A stretch of 64,000 nucleotides of DNA from Candidatus Accumulibacter similis (GCA_013347225.1 CP054595.1:2476415-2540414); one strand, 5' to 3'. Numbered from the stretch's first letter, positions 1-9,906 are shown. The notes: a model not told the origin generated them from the letters alone. A program made the numbers and translations.

Positions 1-2907
1 CTGGGCGCCCTTGAGCGTTGCTTCGACGAGCGACAGTTCGCCCTTTTCATACTCCATCTTGGCGAACTCGACGATCAGGATCGCATTCTTTGCCGCCAGG
101 CCGATCAGCATCACCAAGCCGATCTGCGCGTAGACGTTGAGTTCCTGGCCGCGCCACAGCAGCGCGATGAACGCCCCGGCGACGGCGATCGGGGTGCCGA
201 GCAGCACCGAGAACGGCAGCGACCAGCTCTCGTACTGGGCGGCGAGGATGAGGAAGACGCAGAGCAGCGAAAAGGCGAAGATGGCGACCGGCGAAACGCC
301 CTGCTGTGCCTTCTGTTCCTGATACGACATGCCCATGTAGTCGAAGCCCATCTCGGTCGGCATCGTTTCGGCGAAGACTTCCTCGAGGGCCCGCATGACC
401 TGCGCCGAACTGTAGCCGGGCGCTGCCGAGGCGTTGATCTGCGCGCTGCGGTACAGGTTGTAGCGCATCGTGAACTCCGGCCCGGAAATGTTGCGCACCG
501 ACGTCAGCGCCGACAGCGGCACCGCCTCGCCCTTGTTGTTGCGCACGTAGAACTGGCCGACGTTTTCGATGTCGGTTCGGTAGTCGCCCTCGGCCTGAAC
601 GTAGACCTGCCACTGGCGGCCGAAGCGGTTGAAGTAGTTGATGAAGCCGCTGCCGAGGAAACTCTGCAACGTCTTGTAGACGTCGCTGAGGCTGACGCCC
701 TGCTTGAGCACCTTGTCCTGGTCCACGTCGATGAACAGCTGCGGCACCGTCGGCCGGAAGGTAGTGGAAACGCTGGCCAGTTCCGGGCGCTTCTTTGCCG
801 CCTCGACGAACCGGTTGGTGTTTTCGGCGAGGAAGGCAATGTCCTTGCCGGCACGGTCCTCGAGAATGAAGGTCGCCCCACCCGATGTACCGACTCCCTG
901 GATTGCGGGCGGAGGGAAGGCGAAGGCGATGGCACCGGAGATCCCGGAGAGCTTCCTCGTCAATTCGGCCTTGATCGCCTCGTACTGTTCGTCGGGTTTC
1001 TTGCGCGCCGACCATTCATCGAGGGTGATGAAGAAGAAGGCGCTGTAGGTGTTCGTGACCTGGCTCAGCATGCTGTAGCCGACGACGGTGGTCACGTACT
1101 TCACTCCCGGCGTGGACATGATCAGTTCCTCGGCCTGGGCCGCGATTTCCGACGTCCGTTGCAGCGACGAGGCATCGGGGAGCTGGACGCCGGCGAAGAC
1201 GTAACCCTGATCCTCGTCCGGAAGGAAGCCGGCCGGCAGGATCTTGCCGAAGAAGCCTGCTCCCCCGGCGACGGCGGCCAGAAAGATGAGGCTGATCAGG
1301 CTGCGGCGGATGGCGATGCGACAGATACCGACGTAGCCGTCGGTAACGCGGCCGAAGACCCGGTTGAAGCCGTCGTAGAACCTCTGCAGCGGGCCGCTGC
1401 CCTTGACCTTGGGCCTGAGCAGCATCGCGCAGAGAGCCGGGCTGAGCGTCAGCGCGTTGAACGCCGAGATGATCACCGAGATGGCGATCGTCACCGCGAA
1501 CTGCTGGTAGAGCTGGCCGGTGATCCCAGGGATGAAGGCGGTCGGCACGAAGACGGCGGCGAGGATGACGGCGATGGCGATTACCGGTCCCGTGACCTCC
1601 TCCATTGCCCGGATGGTTGCATCCTTCGGCGTCATGCCGTGCTCGATGTGGTGCTCGACGGCTTCGACGACGACGATGGCGTCGTCGACCACCAGACCGA
1701 TCGCCAGCACCAAGCCGAACAGCGACAACGTGTTGATCGAGAAACCGAACAGCGGGAAGAGCATGAAGGTTCCGACGAGCGACACCGGCACCGCCAGCAG
1801 CGGGATCAGCGTTGCCCGCCAGCCCTGCAGGAAGAGGAAGACGACGATCATCACCAGCACCAGAGCCTCGAGCAGGGTGTGCTGGATCTCCTTGATGCCC
1901 TCGGTGACCGACAGCGTCGTGTCGAGGGAAACGACATAGTCGAGGTCGGGTGGGAAGCTCTGCTTGATCTTCTCCATCAGCTTCTTGGCGCCATCGGCTG
2001 CATCGAGGGCGTTCGCGCCCGGCATCAGGTAGAGGGCGATCAGCGCCGCCGGCTTGCCGTTGAGCCGCCCCTGCTGGCTGTAGGTCTGCGCACCGAGCTC
2101 GATGCGCGCCACATCCTCGACACGCACGATCGAGCCGTCGGGGTTGGCGCGCAGCACGATCTTGCCGAAATCCTCGACATTCTCCAGCCGGCCCTGGGCG
2201 CGCACCGCGTAGGTGTACTCCTGGCCCGGCGGGACCGGCTCGGCACCGATCGTTCCGGCTGGATTGACGGCATTCTGCGCATTGACCGCGTTGACGATTT
2301 CCGGAATCGTGATGTTCAGCTTCGCCAGCTGGTCGGGCCGTACCCACAGGCGCATCGCGTACTGGCCGGCACCGAACACGGTGACGCTGGCGATGCCCCT
2401 GACCCGCGTCATCTGGTCGTTGATGTTGATGTAGGCGTAGTTGGCGAGGAATACGTTGTCGTAGGTGCCGTTCGGCGAGTAGAGGCTGAACATGATCAAC
2501 GGCGACGAGGTCGACTTCGCCACGGTGACACCGTAGTTGCGCACGTCCGAGGGCAGTTGCGACTCGGCTTGGCCTTCGCGCATCTGGGCGAGCAACTGGT
2601 CGGTGTTGGCGTCGGTGCCGAGCGCGAAGTTCACGGTCAGCGTCGACTGGCCGTTGTTGGCGTTGATCGAGTACATGTAGTTCATGTTGTCGACGCCCGA
2701 CATCTGCTGCTCGATCGGGGTGGACACCGCCTGTTCGACGGTCAGCGCGTCGGCGCCGGTGTAGGTACTGGTGACCTTGATCTCCGGCGGCACGATGTCC
2801 GGAAACTGGGCGGTCGGCAATCCGGACATGGCGACGAGACCGACGATGGTCATCAGGATCGAGATGACCATGGCCACGATCGGCCGGTTGATGAAAAACT
2901 TCGACAT
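1..2907 (-). CDS. RND efflux pump inner-membrane transporter (HAE1/AcrB type), 3' end outside window
   Basis: This is a proton-driven multidrug or hydrophobe efflux permease that would form a tripartite pump with the fusion protein encoded just upstream and an outer-membrane channel not seen here. 969 codons are open to the window edge; the family usually has about 1040-1060 residues, so roughly the last 80-90 are missing. The start is the ATG at 2905-2907, giving [14 protein letters not shown], a typical HAE1 N-terminus with a first membrane segment. The adjacent Asp pair of the proton relay is at about residues 408-409 ([11 protein letters not shown]), and the matching Lys lies in [13 protein letters not shown] near the visible C-terminal end. 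Only 6 bases separate it from the fusion-protein stop, so the two form an operon. Substrate cannot be deduced. Confidence 0.95.
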   Translation of the reverse strand, partial: MSKFFINRPIVAMVISILMTIVGLVAMSGLPTAQFPDIVPPEIKVTSTYTGADALTVEQAVSTPIEQQMSGVDNMNYMYSINANNGQSTLTVNFALGTDANTDQLLAQMREGQAESQLPSDVRNYGVTVAKSTSSPLIMFSLYSPNGTYDNVFLANYAYININDQMTRVRGIASVTVFGAGQYAMRLWVRPDQLAKLNITIPEIVNAVNAQNAVNPAGTIGAEPVPPGQEYTYAVRAQGRLENVEDFGKIVLRANPDGSIVRVEDVARIELGAQTYSQQGRLNGKPAALIALYLMPGANALDAADGAKKLMEKIKQSFPPDLDYVVSLDTTLSVTEGIKEIQHTLLEALVLVMIVVFLFLQGWRATLIPLLAVPVSLVGTFMLFPLFGFSINTLSLFGLVLAIGLVVDDAIVVVEAVEHHIEHGMTPKDATIRAMEEVTGPVIAIAVILAAVFVPTAFIPGITGQLYQQFAVTIAISVIISAFNALTLSPALCAMLLRPKVKGSGPLQRFYDGFNRVFGRVTDGYVGICRIAIRRSLISLIFLAAVAGGAGFFGKILPAGFLPDEDQGYVFAGVQLPDASSLQRTSEIAAQAEELIMSTPGVKYVTTVVGYSMLSQVTNTYSAFFFITLDEWSARKKPDEQYEAIKAELTRKLSGISGAIAFAFPPPAIQGVGTSGGATFILEDRAGKDIAFLAENTNRFVEAAKKRPELASVSTTFRPTVPQLFIDVDQDKVLKQGVSLSDVYKTLQSFLGSGFINYFNRFGRQWQVYVQAEGDYRTDIENVGQFYVRNNKGEAVPLSALTSVRNISGPEFTMRYNLYRSAQINASAAPGYSSAQVMRALEEVFAETMPTEMGFDYMGMSYQEQKAQQGVSPVAIFAFSLLCVFLILAAQYESWSLPFSVLLGTPIAVAGAFIALLWRGQELNVYAQIGLVMLIGLAAKNAILIVEFAKMEYEKGELSLVEATLKGAQ

Positions 2908-2913
2908 GGCCCT

Positions 2914-4134
2914 TTACCCCTTGCTCGCCGCTGCCGGCTTGTCGGCTGCTTCTGGCGAGGTCTTGCCCGCCGGTGTGCCTGCGGCGGTCGCTTCGGCAAC
3001 GAAGGGCCTGGGCTCGACCACCATCCCCGGACGCACCTTCTGCGTCCCCTGGGCGATCACCGTCTCGCCGGGCTGCAGGCCGTTGCTGATGAGCCAGTCG
3101 CTGCCGATTCGCTCGCCGACGCTTACCGGCCGGATGTCGACCTTGTTGTCGGTGCCGACGACGGCCAGCAGGTACTTGCCCTGAATCTCGGTGACCGCGC
3201 GTTGCGGCACGAGCAGCGCGCCCTTCTCGACGGACATCGTTGCCCGCACCTTGCCGTACTGCCCGGGGCGCAGGAGACTGTTCGGGTTGGGGAACAGGGC
3301 TGCCGCCTTGAAAGTGCCGGTGCTCGGGTCGACCTGCCGGTTGAGCACATAGAACTTGCCGGGATGCGGGTAAAGCGAACCATCGACGAGGAAGAGTTCC
3401 AGCGGTACGTGTTCGTTCTTCGTTCCCCGGGCGGTGGCGGCGGTCGCCACCTTGAGATACTCGCGCTCGCTGATGTTGAAATAGACCTTGATCGGGTCCA
3501 CGGTGGACACCGTCGTCAGCTCGGTCGGCATGCTCGGACTCAGCAGGTCGCCGATCTGCGCCTTGGCGATGCCGGCGATGCCGGTGACCGGCGAGGTGAT
3601 CCTGGTGAACCCGAGGTTGATTCTGGCCGTCTTGAGCGAAGCGTCGGCCGCCTCGAGTGCCGCCTTGGCGGAAAGGTCGGCACCGGTGGCGTCATCGAGA
3701 TCCTTCTGGCTGACCGCATTGAGCGCCGCCAGCGGCTTGATGCGGGCGAGGTTCGCCTTGGTCGTCTCATACCGGGCGGCCTGCTGCGCGCGCAGTCCCT
3801 TGGCCTCATCGACCGCGGCCTCGAAGGTGCGCGGGTCGATCTCGAACAGCGGCTGCCCCTGTTTGACGAGGTCGCCTTCGCGGTAGTTCTGTTTCACCAG
3901 GTAGCCCGTCACCTGCGGCCGGATGACGGCATTGACGTTGCCGTCGAGCGAGCCGATCCACTCCATGTAGATCGGCACGTCCTTCTGCACCACCTTGACG
4001 ACGTCTACAACCGGCACTGCCGGCGTCGCGGCCTTCTTCTCGCTGCAGCCGGCAGCAGCGACGAGCAGCAGGCCGGCAAGGGCGGCAGCAAGGCCTAGAG
4101 GGCGGCACGGGAGGGGCAAATGGGGGAAATTCAT
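2914..4134 (-). CDS. RND efflux periplasmic adaptor (membrane fusion lipoprotein, AcrA/MexA type)
   Basis: A 406-residue periplasmic adaptor that links the RND permease to an outer-membrane channel. The N-terminus has a hydrophobic stretch ending at Cys30 (AAAGC), consistent with a lipoprotein signal. The biotinyl-lipoyl-like half motifs (VTGYLVKQNYREGDLV near residue 75 and ITSPVTGIAG near 180), the alpha-hairpin between them and the C-terminal beta-barrel and membrane-proximal domain (VVEPRPF) are in the normal order. It is the first gene of a two-gene leftward operon with the permease and diverges from the rpoE-type gene across about 220 bases. The C-terminus is Ala/Lys-rich and low complexity. 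No dedicated TetR or other local repressor is encoded next to it. Confidence 0.95.
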   Translation of the reverse strand: MNFPHLPLPCRPLGLAAALAGLLLVAAAGCSEKKAATPAVPVVDVVKVVQKDVPIYMEWIGSLDGNVNAVIRPQVTGYLVKQNYREGDLVKQGQPLFEIDPRTFEAAVDEAKGLRAQQAARYETTKANLARIKPLAALNAVSQKDLDDATGADLSAKAALEAADASLKTARINLGFTRITSPVTGIAGIAKAQIGDLLSPSMPTELTTVSTVDPIKVYFNISEREYLKVATAATARGTKNEHVPLELFLVDGSLYPHPGKFYVLNRQVDPSTGTFKAAALFPNPNSLLRPGQYGKVRATMSVEKGALLVPQRAVTEIQGKYLLAVVGTDNKVDIRPVSVGERIGSDWLISNGLQPGETVIAQGTQKVRPGMVVEPRPFVAEATAAGTPAGKTSPEAADKPAAASKG

Positions 4135-4352
4135 GGCGGCTCCTGCGGGCGCTGGGTTGAGGCACTGGGGCGAGGACTGAGATTATGGGTCATCACGGCG
4201 GGCGAATCCAGAGGTTCAATTTCCCTGGCATGCTGCTGCCGGCAGCCAGTGGCCCGGCCACGCCGGTCATGCGCTGTTACGAACCGGCCTCAATGCATGC
4301 GCTATACTCGTCGCTCATTCGGCATCGACATGGCACAGGAAGGCCGCAGAGC
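4135..4352. promoter_or_regulatory. Divergent intergenic region between efflux operon and rpoE
   Basis: The 218 bases between two divergent starts must hold both promoters. On the + strand a TATACT -10-like hexamer lies at 4303-4308, about 45 bases before the rpoE ATG. The only TTAC-like -35 candidate (4277-4282) is 20 bases away, which is too far for a good sigma-70 promoter. I could not identify a convincing sigma-E style autoregulated promoter. Confidence 0.3.
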
Positions 4353-4952
4353 ATGAGCGAACGCGAAACTGACCAGCTCCTGGTGGAACGTGCGCAGGCG
4401 GGGGACGAGCGCGCTTTCGAGGTGCTGTTCGCGAAGTACCAGCGCAAGGTCGCGCGCCTGCTTTCGCGCTTCGTGCGTGATCCGGTCGAGGTCGAGGATG
4501 TGTCGCAGGAAACCTTCATCAAGGCCTACCGCGCACTGCCGTCGTTTCGCGGCGACAGCGCCTTCTACACCTGGCTCTACCGCATCTCGATCAATACCGC
4601 CAAGAACTACCTTGTCGCCCAGGGACGCCGGGCACCGACCTGGACCGAGTTCGACGCCGAGGAGGCCGAGGTGTTCGAGGACGCGAGCCAGTTGCGCGAC
4701 ATCAACACGCCGGAGAGCCTGTTGCTCACGCGGCAGATCGGCGAGACGGTGAACGCTGCGATGGAGGCGCTGCCGGAAGAGTTGCGCCACGCGATCGTCC
4801 TGCGCGAGATCGACGGCCTGAGCTATGAAGAGATCGCCAGCACGATGAACTGCCCGATCGGCACCGTCCGTTCGCGCATTTTCCGGGCGCGCGAAGCGGT
4901 CGCCGAGAAGTTGCGGCCGCTGCTCGACATCTCCGCTGATCGCCGCTGGTAG
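4353..4952 (+). CDS. rpoE: RNA polymerase sigma-E factor (ECF sigma, RpoE/AlgU type)
   Basis: A 199-residue extracytoplasmic-function sigma factor that would direct transcription of envelope-stress genes. Region 2 is clear (FEVLFAKYQRKVARLLSRF, then VEDVSQETFIKAYRALPSF near residues 45-65, then TWLYRISINTAKNYL). Region 4 is clear too (LPEELRHAIVLREIDGLSYEEIA followed by GTVRSRIFRARE). The frame stays open upstream, but the ATG at 4353 has AGGAAGG just before it and yields the expected family length. The next gene is RseC-like and then a DegP/MucD protease, the standard sigma-E neighbourhood. However, no rseA (anti-sigma) or rseB lies between, so control of this sigma must differ or be encoded elsewhere. 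Confidence 0.95.
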   Translation: MSERETDQLLVERAQAGDERAFEVLFAKYQRKVARLLSRFVRDPVEVEDVSQETFIKAYRALPSFRGDSAFYTWLYRISINTAKNYLVAQGRRAPTWTEFDAEEAEVFEDASQLRDINTPESLLLTRQIGETVNAAMEALPEELRHAIVLREIDGLSYEEIASTMNCPIGTVRSRIFRAREAVAEKLRPLLDISADRRW

Positions 4953-5032
4953 AGATGGGCAGGGAGCGCCTGGTGTGGTCGCAGCCAGCCCGCATTGCCC
5001 CGCGAGTGCCGGCGGACGGGCAGGAACCGGCG

Positions 5033-5446
5033 ATGAATGAAGCCTGGGGAACGGTGGTGGCGATCTCTGGCGAGGAGGCGACGATCCGCATGGACGACAC
5101 GGGTTGCGGTCGCTGTCGGCAACCGGGTGGCTGCGGAGGCCATCAAGGCGGGCTCTTCTGTCATGTGCCGCGTACCTTCAGCGTGCCGAACCCCGACCAC
5201 CGGCAGCCTGGCGAGCGCGTGCAGATCGTCCTGGCGGGCGGTTCGCTCGGTCGCAGCGCGCTGCATGCCTACGTGCAGCCGCTGCTGGCACTGCTTGCCG
5301 GAGCGCTTGGCGGTTCGGCGATCGCGGGCGAAGCGGGAGCGATCGGCGGCGCGCTTGCCGGCCTGCTGCTCGGCTGGCTGTTGCTGCGGCGGGCGCAGTG
5401 GCGCTGGCGCAACGACCGTGGGCTGCAGCCATCGATCCGGCCTTGA
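5033..5446 (+). CDS. rseC: RseC/MucC-like SoxR-reducing family membrane protein
   Basis: A 137-residue protein of the RseC/MucC family, whose members sit in sigma-E operons and are linked to redox and envelope-stress signalling. An N-terminal small beta domain (GTVVAISGEEATIRM) is followed by the characteristic cysteine cluster CGRCRQPGGC at about residues 25-34. Two hydrophobic segments near residues 75-120 (VQPLLALLAGALGGSAI and IGGALAGLLLGWLLL) would make a membrane hairpin. The ATG at 5033 is preceded by AGGAA and gives the usual family start; an in-frame ATG at 4955 would add 26 residues without family resemblance. It lies 80 bases after rpoE and 91 bases before the protease gene. Confidence 0.85.
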   Translation: MNEAWGTVVAISGEEATIRMDDTGCGRCRQPGGCGGHQGGLFCHVPRTFSVPNPDHRQPGERVQIVLAGGSLGRSALHAYVQPLLALLAGALGGSAIAGEAGAIGGALAGLLLGWLLLRRAQWRWRNDRGLQPSIRP

Positions 5447-5537
5447 TTTTCCGGCCGGGATCCCCATTGACGTCCAGTCGTCCATTCTGGGTGCCAGTCG
5501 AGTCACCCCAGACCTGAACCAGGAGACCGCGGGAGCC

Positions 5538-6983
5538 ATGAAACGATTCCTTCTTGCCTTCTTCTTCGTGCTCGTCTCGCTGCCGGCACTGCCACAGAAC
5601 CGGGGATTGCCCGATTTCACCGAACTCGTCGAGAAACAGGGGCCGGCCGTGGTGAACATCAGCACCACGCAGACGCAACGCAGCGGCGGCAAGGGAGCGC
5701 AGCCCTTCCCGTTCGACGAGAACGACCCGATGTACGAATTCTTCCGCCGCTTCATTCCCCGCCAGCCGGGGATGCCCGGATTTCCCGGAGTGCCGCGCGA
5801 GTTCGAGAGCCGGTCGCTGGGTTCGGGCTTCGTCATCAGCGCCGACGGCTACATCCTGACCAATGCGCACGTCGTCGACTCGGCGGACGAGATCCTCGTT
5901 CGCCTGACCGACAAGCGCGAGTTCAAGGCGCGCGTCATCGGCACCGACAAACGCACCGACGTGGCACTGATCAAGATCGATGCTGCCGGTCTGCCAACGG
6001 TGCGCCTCGGTGACCCGGGTGTTCTCAAGGTCGGTGAGTGGGTGGTGGCGATCGGTTCGCCATTTGGCTTCGACAACAGCGTGACCGCCGGCATCGTCAG
6101 CGCCAAGGGCCGTTCTTTGCCGCAGGAAAACTACGTGCCCTTCATCCAGACCGACGTCGCCGTCAATCCCGGCAATTCGGGCGGACCGCTGTTCAACATG
6201 AAGGGCGAGGTGGTCGGCATCAACTCGCAGATCTACAGTCGCTCGGGTGGCTTCATGGGCATTTCCTTCGCCATTCCAATCGATGTCGCGATGGAGGTGC
6301 AGGGGCAGTTGCGGGCCACCGGCAAGGTCAGCCGGGGTCGCATCGGTGTCGTCATCCAGGAGGTGACCAAGGAGCTGGCCGAGTCCTTTGGCCTCGCCAA
6401 GGCGCAGGGAGCAGTGGTGAACGCGGTCGAAAAGGGCGGACCGGCGGACAGGGGCGGAGTCGAGCCCGGCGACGTGATTCTGCGGTTCGACGGCAAGCCG
6501 ATCGCCAGTTCGGGCGACCTGCCGCGCATCGTCGGTGCCACCAAGCCGGGCAGCAAGGCGACGATGCAGGTCTGGCGCAAGGGCGCGACACGCGATCTCG
6601 TGGTCGTCGTCGCCGAGATTCCGGTCGAGGAGAAGACTGCCAGCCGCAGCAGCCGCAGCGTCAAGCCGGCCGAAAGGGCGGCCAATCGCCTCGGGCTGGT
6701 GGTGTCGGAACTGACGGCGGAGCAGAAGCGTGAACTCAAGGTGGATGCCGGCCTGCTGGTGGAGGATGTGCGCAACATGGCAGCCAGGGCCGAACTGCGA
6801 CCGGGCGACATCCTGCTGGCGCTGATCGCGCGCGGCGAGAGCATCGAGCTGAAGAGTGTCGAGCAGTTCAACCGCCTGCTCGGACAGTTCGACAAGTCGG
6901 CCAGCGTCACCCTGCTGGTCCGGCGCGGCGAGCTGCAGACCTTCGTCACCCTCAAGGCAATTCCGGAGAAGCGCGGCGAGTGA
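5538..6983 (+). CDS. mucD: DegP/MucD-type periplasmic serine protease (Do/HtrA family)
   Basis: A 481-residue periplasmic protease/chaperone for misfolded envelope proteins. The N-terminus is a cleavable signal peptide (hydrophobic residues 4-18, AxA-like region near LPALPQ). The trypsin-like domain has the complete triad: His111 in TNAHVV, Asp141 in TDVALIKI and Ser214 in GNSGGP. Two PDZ domains follow (about residues 270-365 and 380-480). The frame is open far upstream, but the ATG at 5538 starts the signal peptide and has GGAG before it. Its stop overlaps the ATG of the glutaredoxin-like gene by one base. It is expected to be sigma-E controlled, as in other proteobacteria. Confidence 0.95.
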   Translation: MKRFLLAFFFVLVSLPALPQNRGLPDFTELVEKQGPAVVNISTTQTQRSGGKGAQPFPFDENDPMYEFFRRFIPRQPGMPGFPGVPREFESRSLGSGFVISADGYILTNAHVVDSADEILVRLTDKREFKARVIGTDKRTDVALIKIDAAGLPTVRLGDPGVLKVGEWVVAIGSPFGFDNSVTAGIVSAKGRSLPQENYVPFIQTDVAVNPGNSGGPLFNMKGEVVGINSQIYSRSGGFMGISFAIPIDVAMEVQGQLRATGKVSRGRIGVVIQEVTKELAESFGLAKAQGAVVNAVEKGGPADRGGVEPGDVILRFDGKPIASSGDLPRIVGATKPGSKATMQVWRKGATRDLVVVVAEIPVEEKTASRSSRSVKPAERAANRLGLVVSELTAEQKRELKVDAGLLVEDVRNMAARAELRPGDILLALIARGESIELKSVEQFNRLLGQFDKSASVTLLVRRGELQTFVTLKAIPEKRGE

Positions 6984-7243
6984 TGCGGGCGATCAAGCTG
7001 ACGCTCATTTCGCGCTCCTTCTGCCATCTCTGTTCCGACATGGAGGCAGCGCTTGCGCCGCTTGCCGCCGAGTTCGGCGCCGAGGTCGAAGTGCTCGACG
7101 TCGACGACGATCCGGCGCTGGTGGAACGTTACGATGAACTGGTGCCGCTTCTGCTGCACAATGGTGTCGAGCTGTGTCACTATTTCCTTGACGCGGGCAG
7201 GGTGCGTGATTGCCTGCGCGGGATCGGCTTTCCCGGCGAATGA
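6983..7243 (+). CDS. Glutaredoxin-like family protein (DUF836 type)
   Basis: An 86-residue thioredoxin-fold protein. It starts with the strand IKLTLISRSF and a CHLC active-site-like motif (Cys14, Cys17), followed by helix-strand elements (EVEVLDVDDDPALVERY, then VPLLLHNGVELCHY in the cis-Pro position). Members of this family lie next to mucD and lepA in many betaproteobacteria; their substrate is unknown. The ATG overlaps the protease stop codon (ATGA-like arrangement), so it is co-transcribed with mucD. In the usual gene order lepA would come next, but here 14 kb of other genes intervene. Confidence 0.85.
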   Translation: MRAIKLTLISRSFCHLCSDMEAALAPLAAEFGAEVEVLDVDDDPALVERYDELVPLLLHNGVELCHYFLDAGRVRDCLRGIGFPGE

Positions 7244-7275
7244 CAGCCATTGCCACCATCTCAAGCGAGCGGACC

Positions 7276-8688
7276 ATGACTTCAGAGATTCTTGAGAATC
7301 GCTGTTTCGACGAAATCAGCATCGGCGACAGCGCCAGCATCACCCACACCCTGAGCCTGGATGACGTGCAGCTGTTCGCCGCCGTCTCCGGCGACCTCAG
7401 CCCGACCCGGCTCGACAGCGAACTCGACCGGCAGATCGGGCCGGGCGACCTCGGCGCGCAGAGCATGTGGCTCGGCGCGCAGGTCTCCGGTCTGCTCGGC
7501 AGGCAGCTTCCCGGTCCGGGGACGGTGCACTCGGGACAGGATCTCGAGTTCCTGGCACCGCTGGCGATCGGTGAGCAGGTGACGATCTCGATCACCGCCA
7601 CGGCCAGGGATCCGGCCAGCCGGCAAGTCCGCTTTGCCTGCCTTGGCATCAACGGCCGCGGCGAGACGATCATGACCGGCACCGCGCGGGTGATCGCGCC
7701 GCAGCTCAAGGTGCGCATGGAACGTCCGGACGCGGCCAAAATCTCGATCCAGAGCCACGACAACTTCGGACGCTTCGTCGAGCGCTGTCAGCAACTGCCG
7801 CCGGTATCGGTCGCCGTTGCCCATCCGTGTGACGAGTCGTCGCTCGGCGCGGCACTGCAGGCGAAACGCGAGGGGTTGATCGAGCCGATCCTCGTCGCGC
7901 CCGTCGCGCGCCTGCGTGCGGTGGCGGAGCAGGCCGGCCTCGACCTCGCCGGCGTGCAGGTCGAGGACGTGCCGCACAGCCACGCTGCCGCCTTCCGGGC
8001 GGTCGAACTGGTGCGCCTCGGGCAGGCTGCGGCATTGATGAAGGGCAGCCTGCATACCGACGAGCTGATGGCCGAGGTGGTCAGCAAGACCACCGGCCTG
8101 CGCACCGAGCGGCGCATCACGCACGCCTTCCTGATGGACGTCCCGACCTATCACAAGCCGCTGATCGTGACCGACGCGGCGATCAACATCGCCCCCGATC
8201 TCGACACCAAGCGCGACATCTGCCAGAACGCGATCGACCTGGCGCATGTTCTCGGCATCGAACGGCCGAAGGTGGCGATCATCTGTGCCGTCGAGTCGAT
8301 CAATTCACGCATGGCCTGCACCACCGATGCCGCCTCGCTGTGCAAGATGGCGGACCGCGGCCAAATCAGCGGTGCGATCCTCGATGGACCGCTGGCTCTC
8401 GACAACGCAATCAGCAAGGAAGCGGCCCGCATCAAGAAGATCGATTCGCCGGTTGCCGGTGATCCGGACATCGTCGTCGTTCCCGACCTTGCTGCCGGCA
8501 ACATCCTGGCCAAGCAGCTCACCTTCATGAGCAATGCCGACGGCGCTGGCGTCGTCCTCGGCGCGCGCGTGCCGATCATCCTCACCAGTCGCGCCGACAA
8601 CCGGCGCACCAAGCTCGCGTCGTGTGCGGTTGCCGTCCTGATGGCCAGCGCCGCGGCCGGCCAGGCGACGATCAAGGCAGGAACCTGA
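7276..8688 (+). CDS. Bifunctional MaoC-like / phosphate acetyl(butyryl)transferase
   Basis: A 470-residue fusion. Residues about 10-150 resemble the MaoC/(R)-specific enoyl-CoA hydratase hot-dog fold. Residues about 165-465 are a phosphate acetyl/butyryltransferase that would interconvert acyl-CoA and acyl phosphate. In the hydratase motif the Asp is present (SGDLSP, Asp40) but the usual His is Arg45 (PTRLD in place of PxHxD), so hydratase activity is doubtful. The transferase half shows KGSLHTDELM, GAILDGPLALDNA and the closing LTSRADNRRTKLASCA block of this family. Acetate kinase follows one base after the stop, so the pair would make ATP and acetate (or another acid) from acyl-CoA. The start at 7276 fits the family N-terminus; an in-frame ATG at 7240 is an alternative. 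Confidence 0.88.
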   Translation: MTSEILENRCFDEISIGDSASITHTLSLDDVQLFAAVSGDLSPTRLDSELDRQIGPGDLGAQSMWLGAQVSGLLGRQLPGPGTVHSGQDLEFLAPLAIGEQVTISITATARDPASRQVRFACLGINGRGETIMTGTARVIAPQLKVRMERPDAAKISIQSHDNFGRFVERCQQLPPVSVAVAHPCDESSLGAALQAKREGLIEPILVAPVARLRAVAEQAGLDLAGVQVEDVPHSHAAAFRAVELVRLGQAAALMKGSLHTDELMAEVVSKTTGLRTERRITHAFLMDVPTYHKPLIVTDAAINIAPDLDTKRDICQNAIDLAHVLGIERPKVAIICAVESINSRMACTTDAASLCKMADRGQISGAILDGPLALDNAISKEAARIKKIDSPVAGDPDIVVVPDLAAGNILAKQLTFMSNADGAGVVLGARVPIILTSRADNRRTKLASCAVAVLMASAAAGQATIKAGT

Positions 8689-8689
8689 C

Positions 8690-9874
8690 ATGGACAAGCT
8701 GATTCTGGTTCTCAATGCCGGCTCCTCGAGCCTCAAGTTCTCGCTGTTCGCCATCCCTGGGGCAGGTGAGTTGCAAGCCGTCGCGGTCGGCCAGATCGAG
8801 GGACTGGGCACCGCACCGCGGCTGAAGGTCAAGGATGGCGCCGGCAAGCCGATCGCTGAAGAAAAATGGGACAAGAGCGAGGTGGGCGGCCATGCGCAGG
8901 CACTGCAGCGGATCGCCGGGCTGCTTCGCGCACGCTTCCAGGGCAGCGTGCTGGCCGGTGTCGGTCACCGCGTGGTGCATGGCGGCCCCGATTACGCGGC
9001 GCCCCTGCTGGTAACGCCCGCGTCGATGCGCCGCCTCGAGGACTTCATCCCGCTGGCGCCGCTGCACCAGCCGCACAATCTGGCGGCGATCCGCGCCGTG
9101 CAGGAGGTGCAGCCCGATCTGCCGCAGGTCGCCTGTTTCGACACCGCCTTCCACCAGACACAGGAGAGGGTCGCGCAGTTCTATGGGTTGCCTTACGAGT
9201 ACTTCGAGCGCGGGGTGCGCCGCTACGGCTTTCACGGACTGTCCTACGAGTACATCGCCGGCGCCCTGCCAGGCGTCGCGCCGGCGATCGCCGGCGGCCG
9301 GGTAGTCGTCGCCCACCTCGGCAGCGGTGCCAGCATGTGCGCGATGCGCGACGGCCGCAGCGTCGGCAGCTCGATGGGTTTCACCGCGCTCGACGGCCTG
9401 CTGATGGGTACGCGGCCGGGCAACATGGATCCCGGCATCGTCCTTTACCTGATGCAGCAGGAGGGAATGAGCGCCAAACAGATCGAGGATCTGCTCTACA
9501 AGCACTCGGGTCTGCTCGGCCTGTCGGGGATCGGCAACGACATGCGGGTTCTGCTGGCGAGCGAGGAAGCGCGGGCCAGGCTGGCGATCGAGCACTTCGT
9601 GTACCGCATCGGTCGTGAACTCGGCGCGCTCGCCGCCGTCCTCGGCGGGCTCGATGCGCTGGTGTTCACTGCCGGTATCGGTGAGAACAGTGCCCGCATT
9701 CGCGAACTCGTCTGCGAGAAGGCGGCCTGGCTCGGAATCGAGATCGATCGCGAAGCGAATGAGGCGGGAGGCCCGTGCATCAGCCGCGGCGGTCGCGAGG
9801 CCTCGGCATGGGTATTGCCGACCAACGAGGAACTGATGATCGCCCGTCACACGCGGCAGTTGCTGGCGCTCTGA
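8690..9874 (+). CDS. ackA: Acetate kinase
   Basis: A 394-residue acetate/propionate kinase that makes ATP from acetyl phosphate. The N-terminal phosphate-binding signature LNAGSSSLKFSLF (about residues 7-19), the GHRVVHGG motif, the catalytic region CFDTAFH, the second ATP-binding loop HLGSGAS and the C-terminal VFTAGIGENS are all present, and the length is normal. The ATG is one base past the phosphotransacetylase stop with AGGAA upstream, so the two are translated from one message. The enzyme is cytoplasmic. With the upstream fusion it completes an acyl-CoA to carboxylic acid route useful under anaerobic conditions. Confidence 0.95.
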   Translation: MDKLILVLNAGSSSLKFSLFAIPGAGELQAVAVGQIEGLGTAPRLKVKDGAGKPIAEEKWDKSEVGGHAQALQRIAGLLRARFQGSVLAGVGHRVVHGGPDYAAPLLVTPASMRRLEDFIPLAPLHQPHNLAAIRAVQEVQPDLPQVACFDTAFHQTQERVAQFYGLPYEYFERGVRRYGFHGLSYEYIAGALPGVAPAIAGGRVVVAHLGSGASMCAMRDGRSVGSSMGFTALDGLLMGTRPGNMDPGIVLYLMQQEGMSAKQIEDLLYKHSGLLGLSGIGNDMRVLLASEEARARLAIEHFVYRIGRELGALAAVLGGLDALVFTAGIGENSARIRELVCEKAAWLGIEIDREANEAGGPCISRGGREASAWVLPTNEELMIARHTRQLLAL

Positions 9875-9906
9875 ACGGCGCGGGCGCCGGAGCGGGTCCT
9901 TGTTTT

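Noticed and set aside
1159..4098. 979-codon open frame on the + strand, antisense to the efflux genes
   Set aside because: It mirrors the conserved RND and fusion-protein genes in a GC-rich genome; its translation is Arg/Asp/Gly-rich without family motifs.
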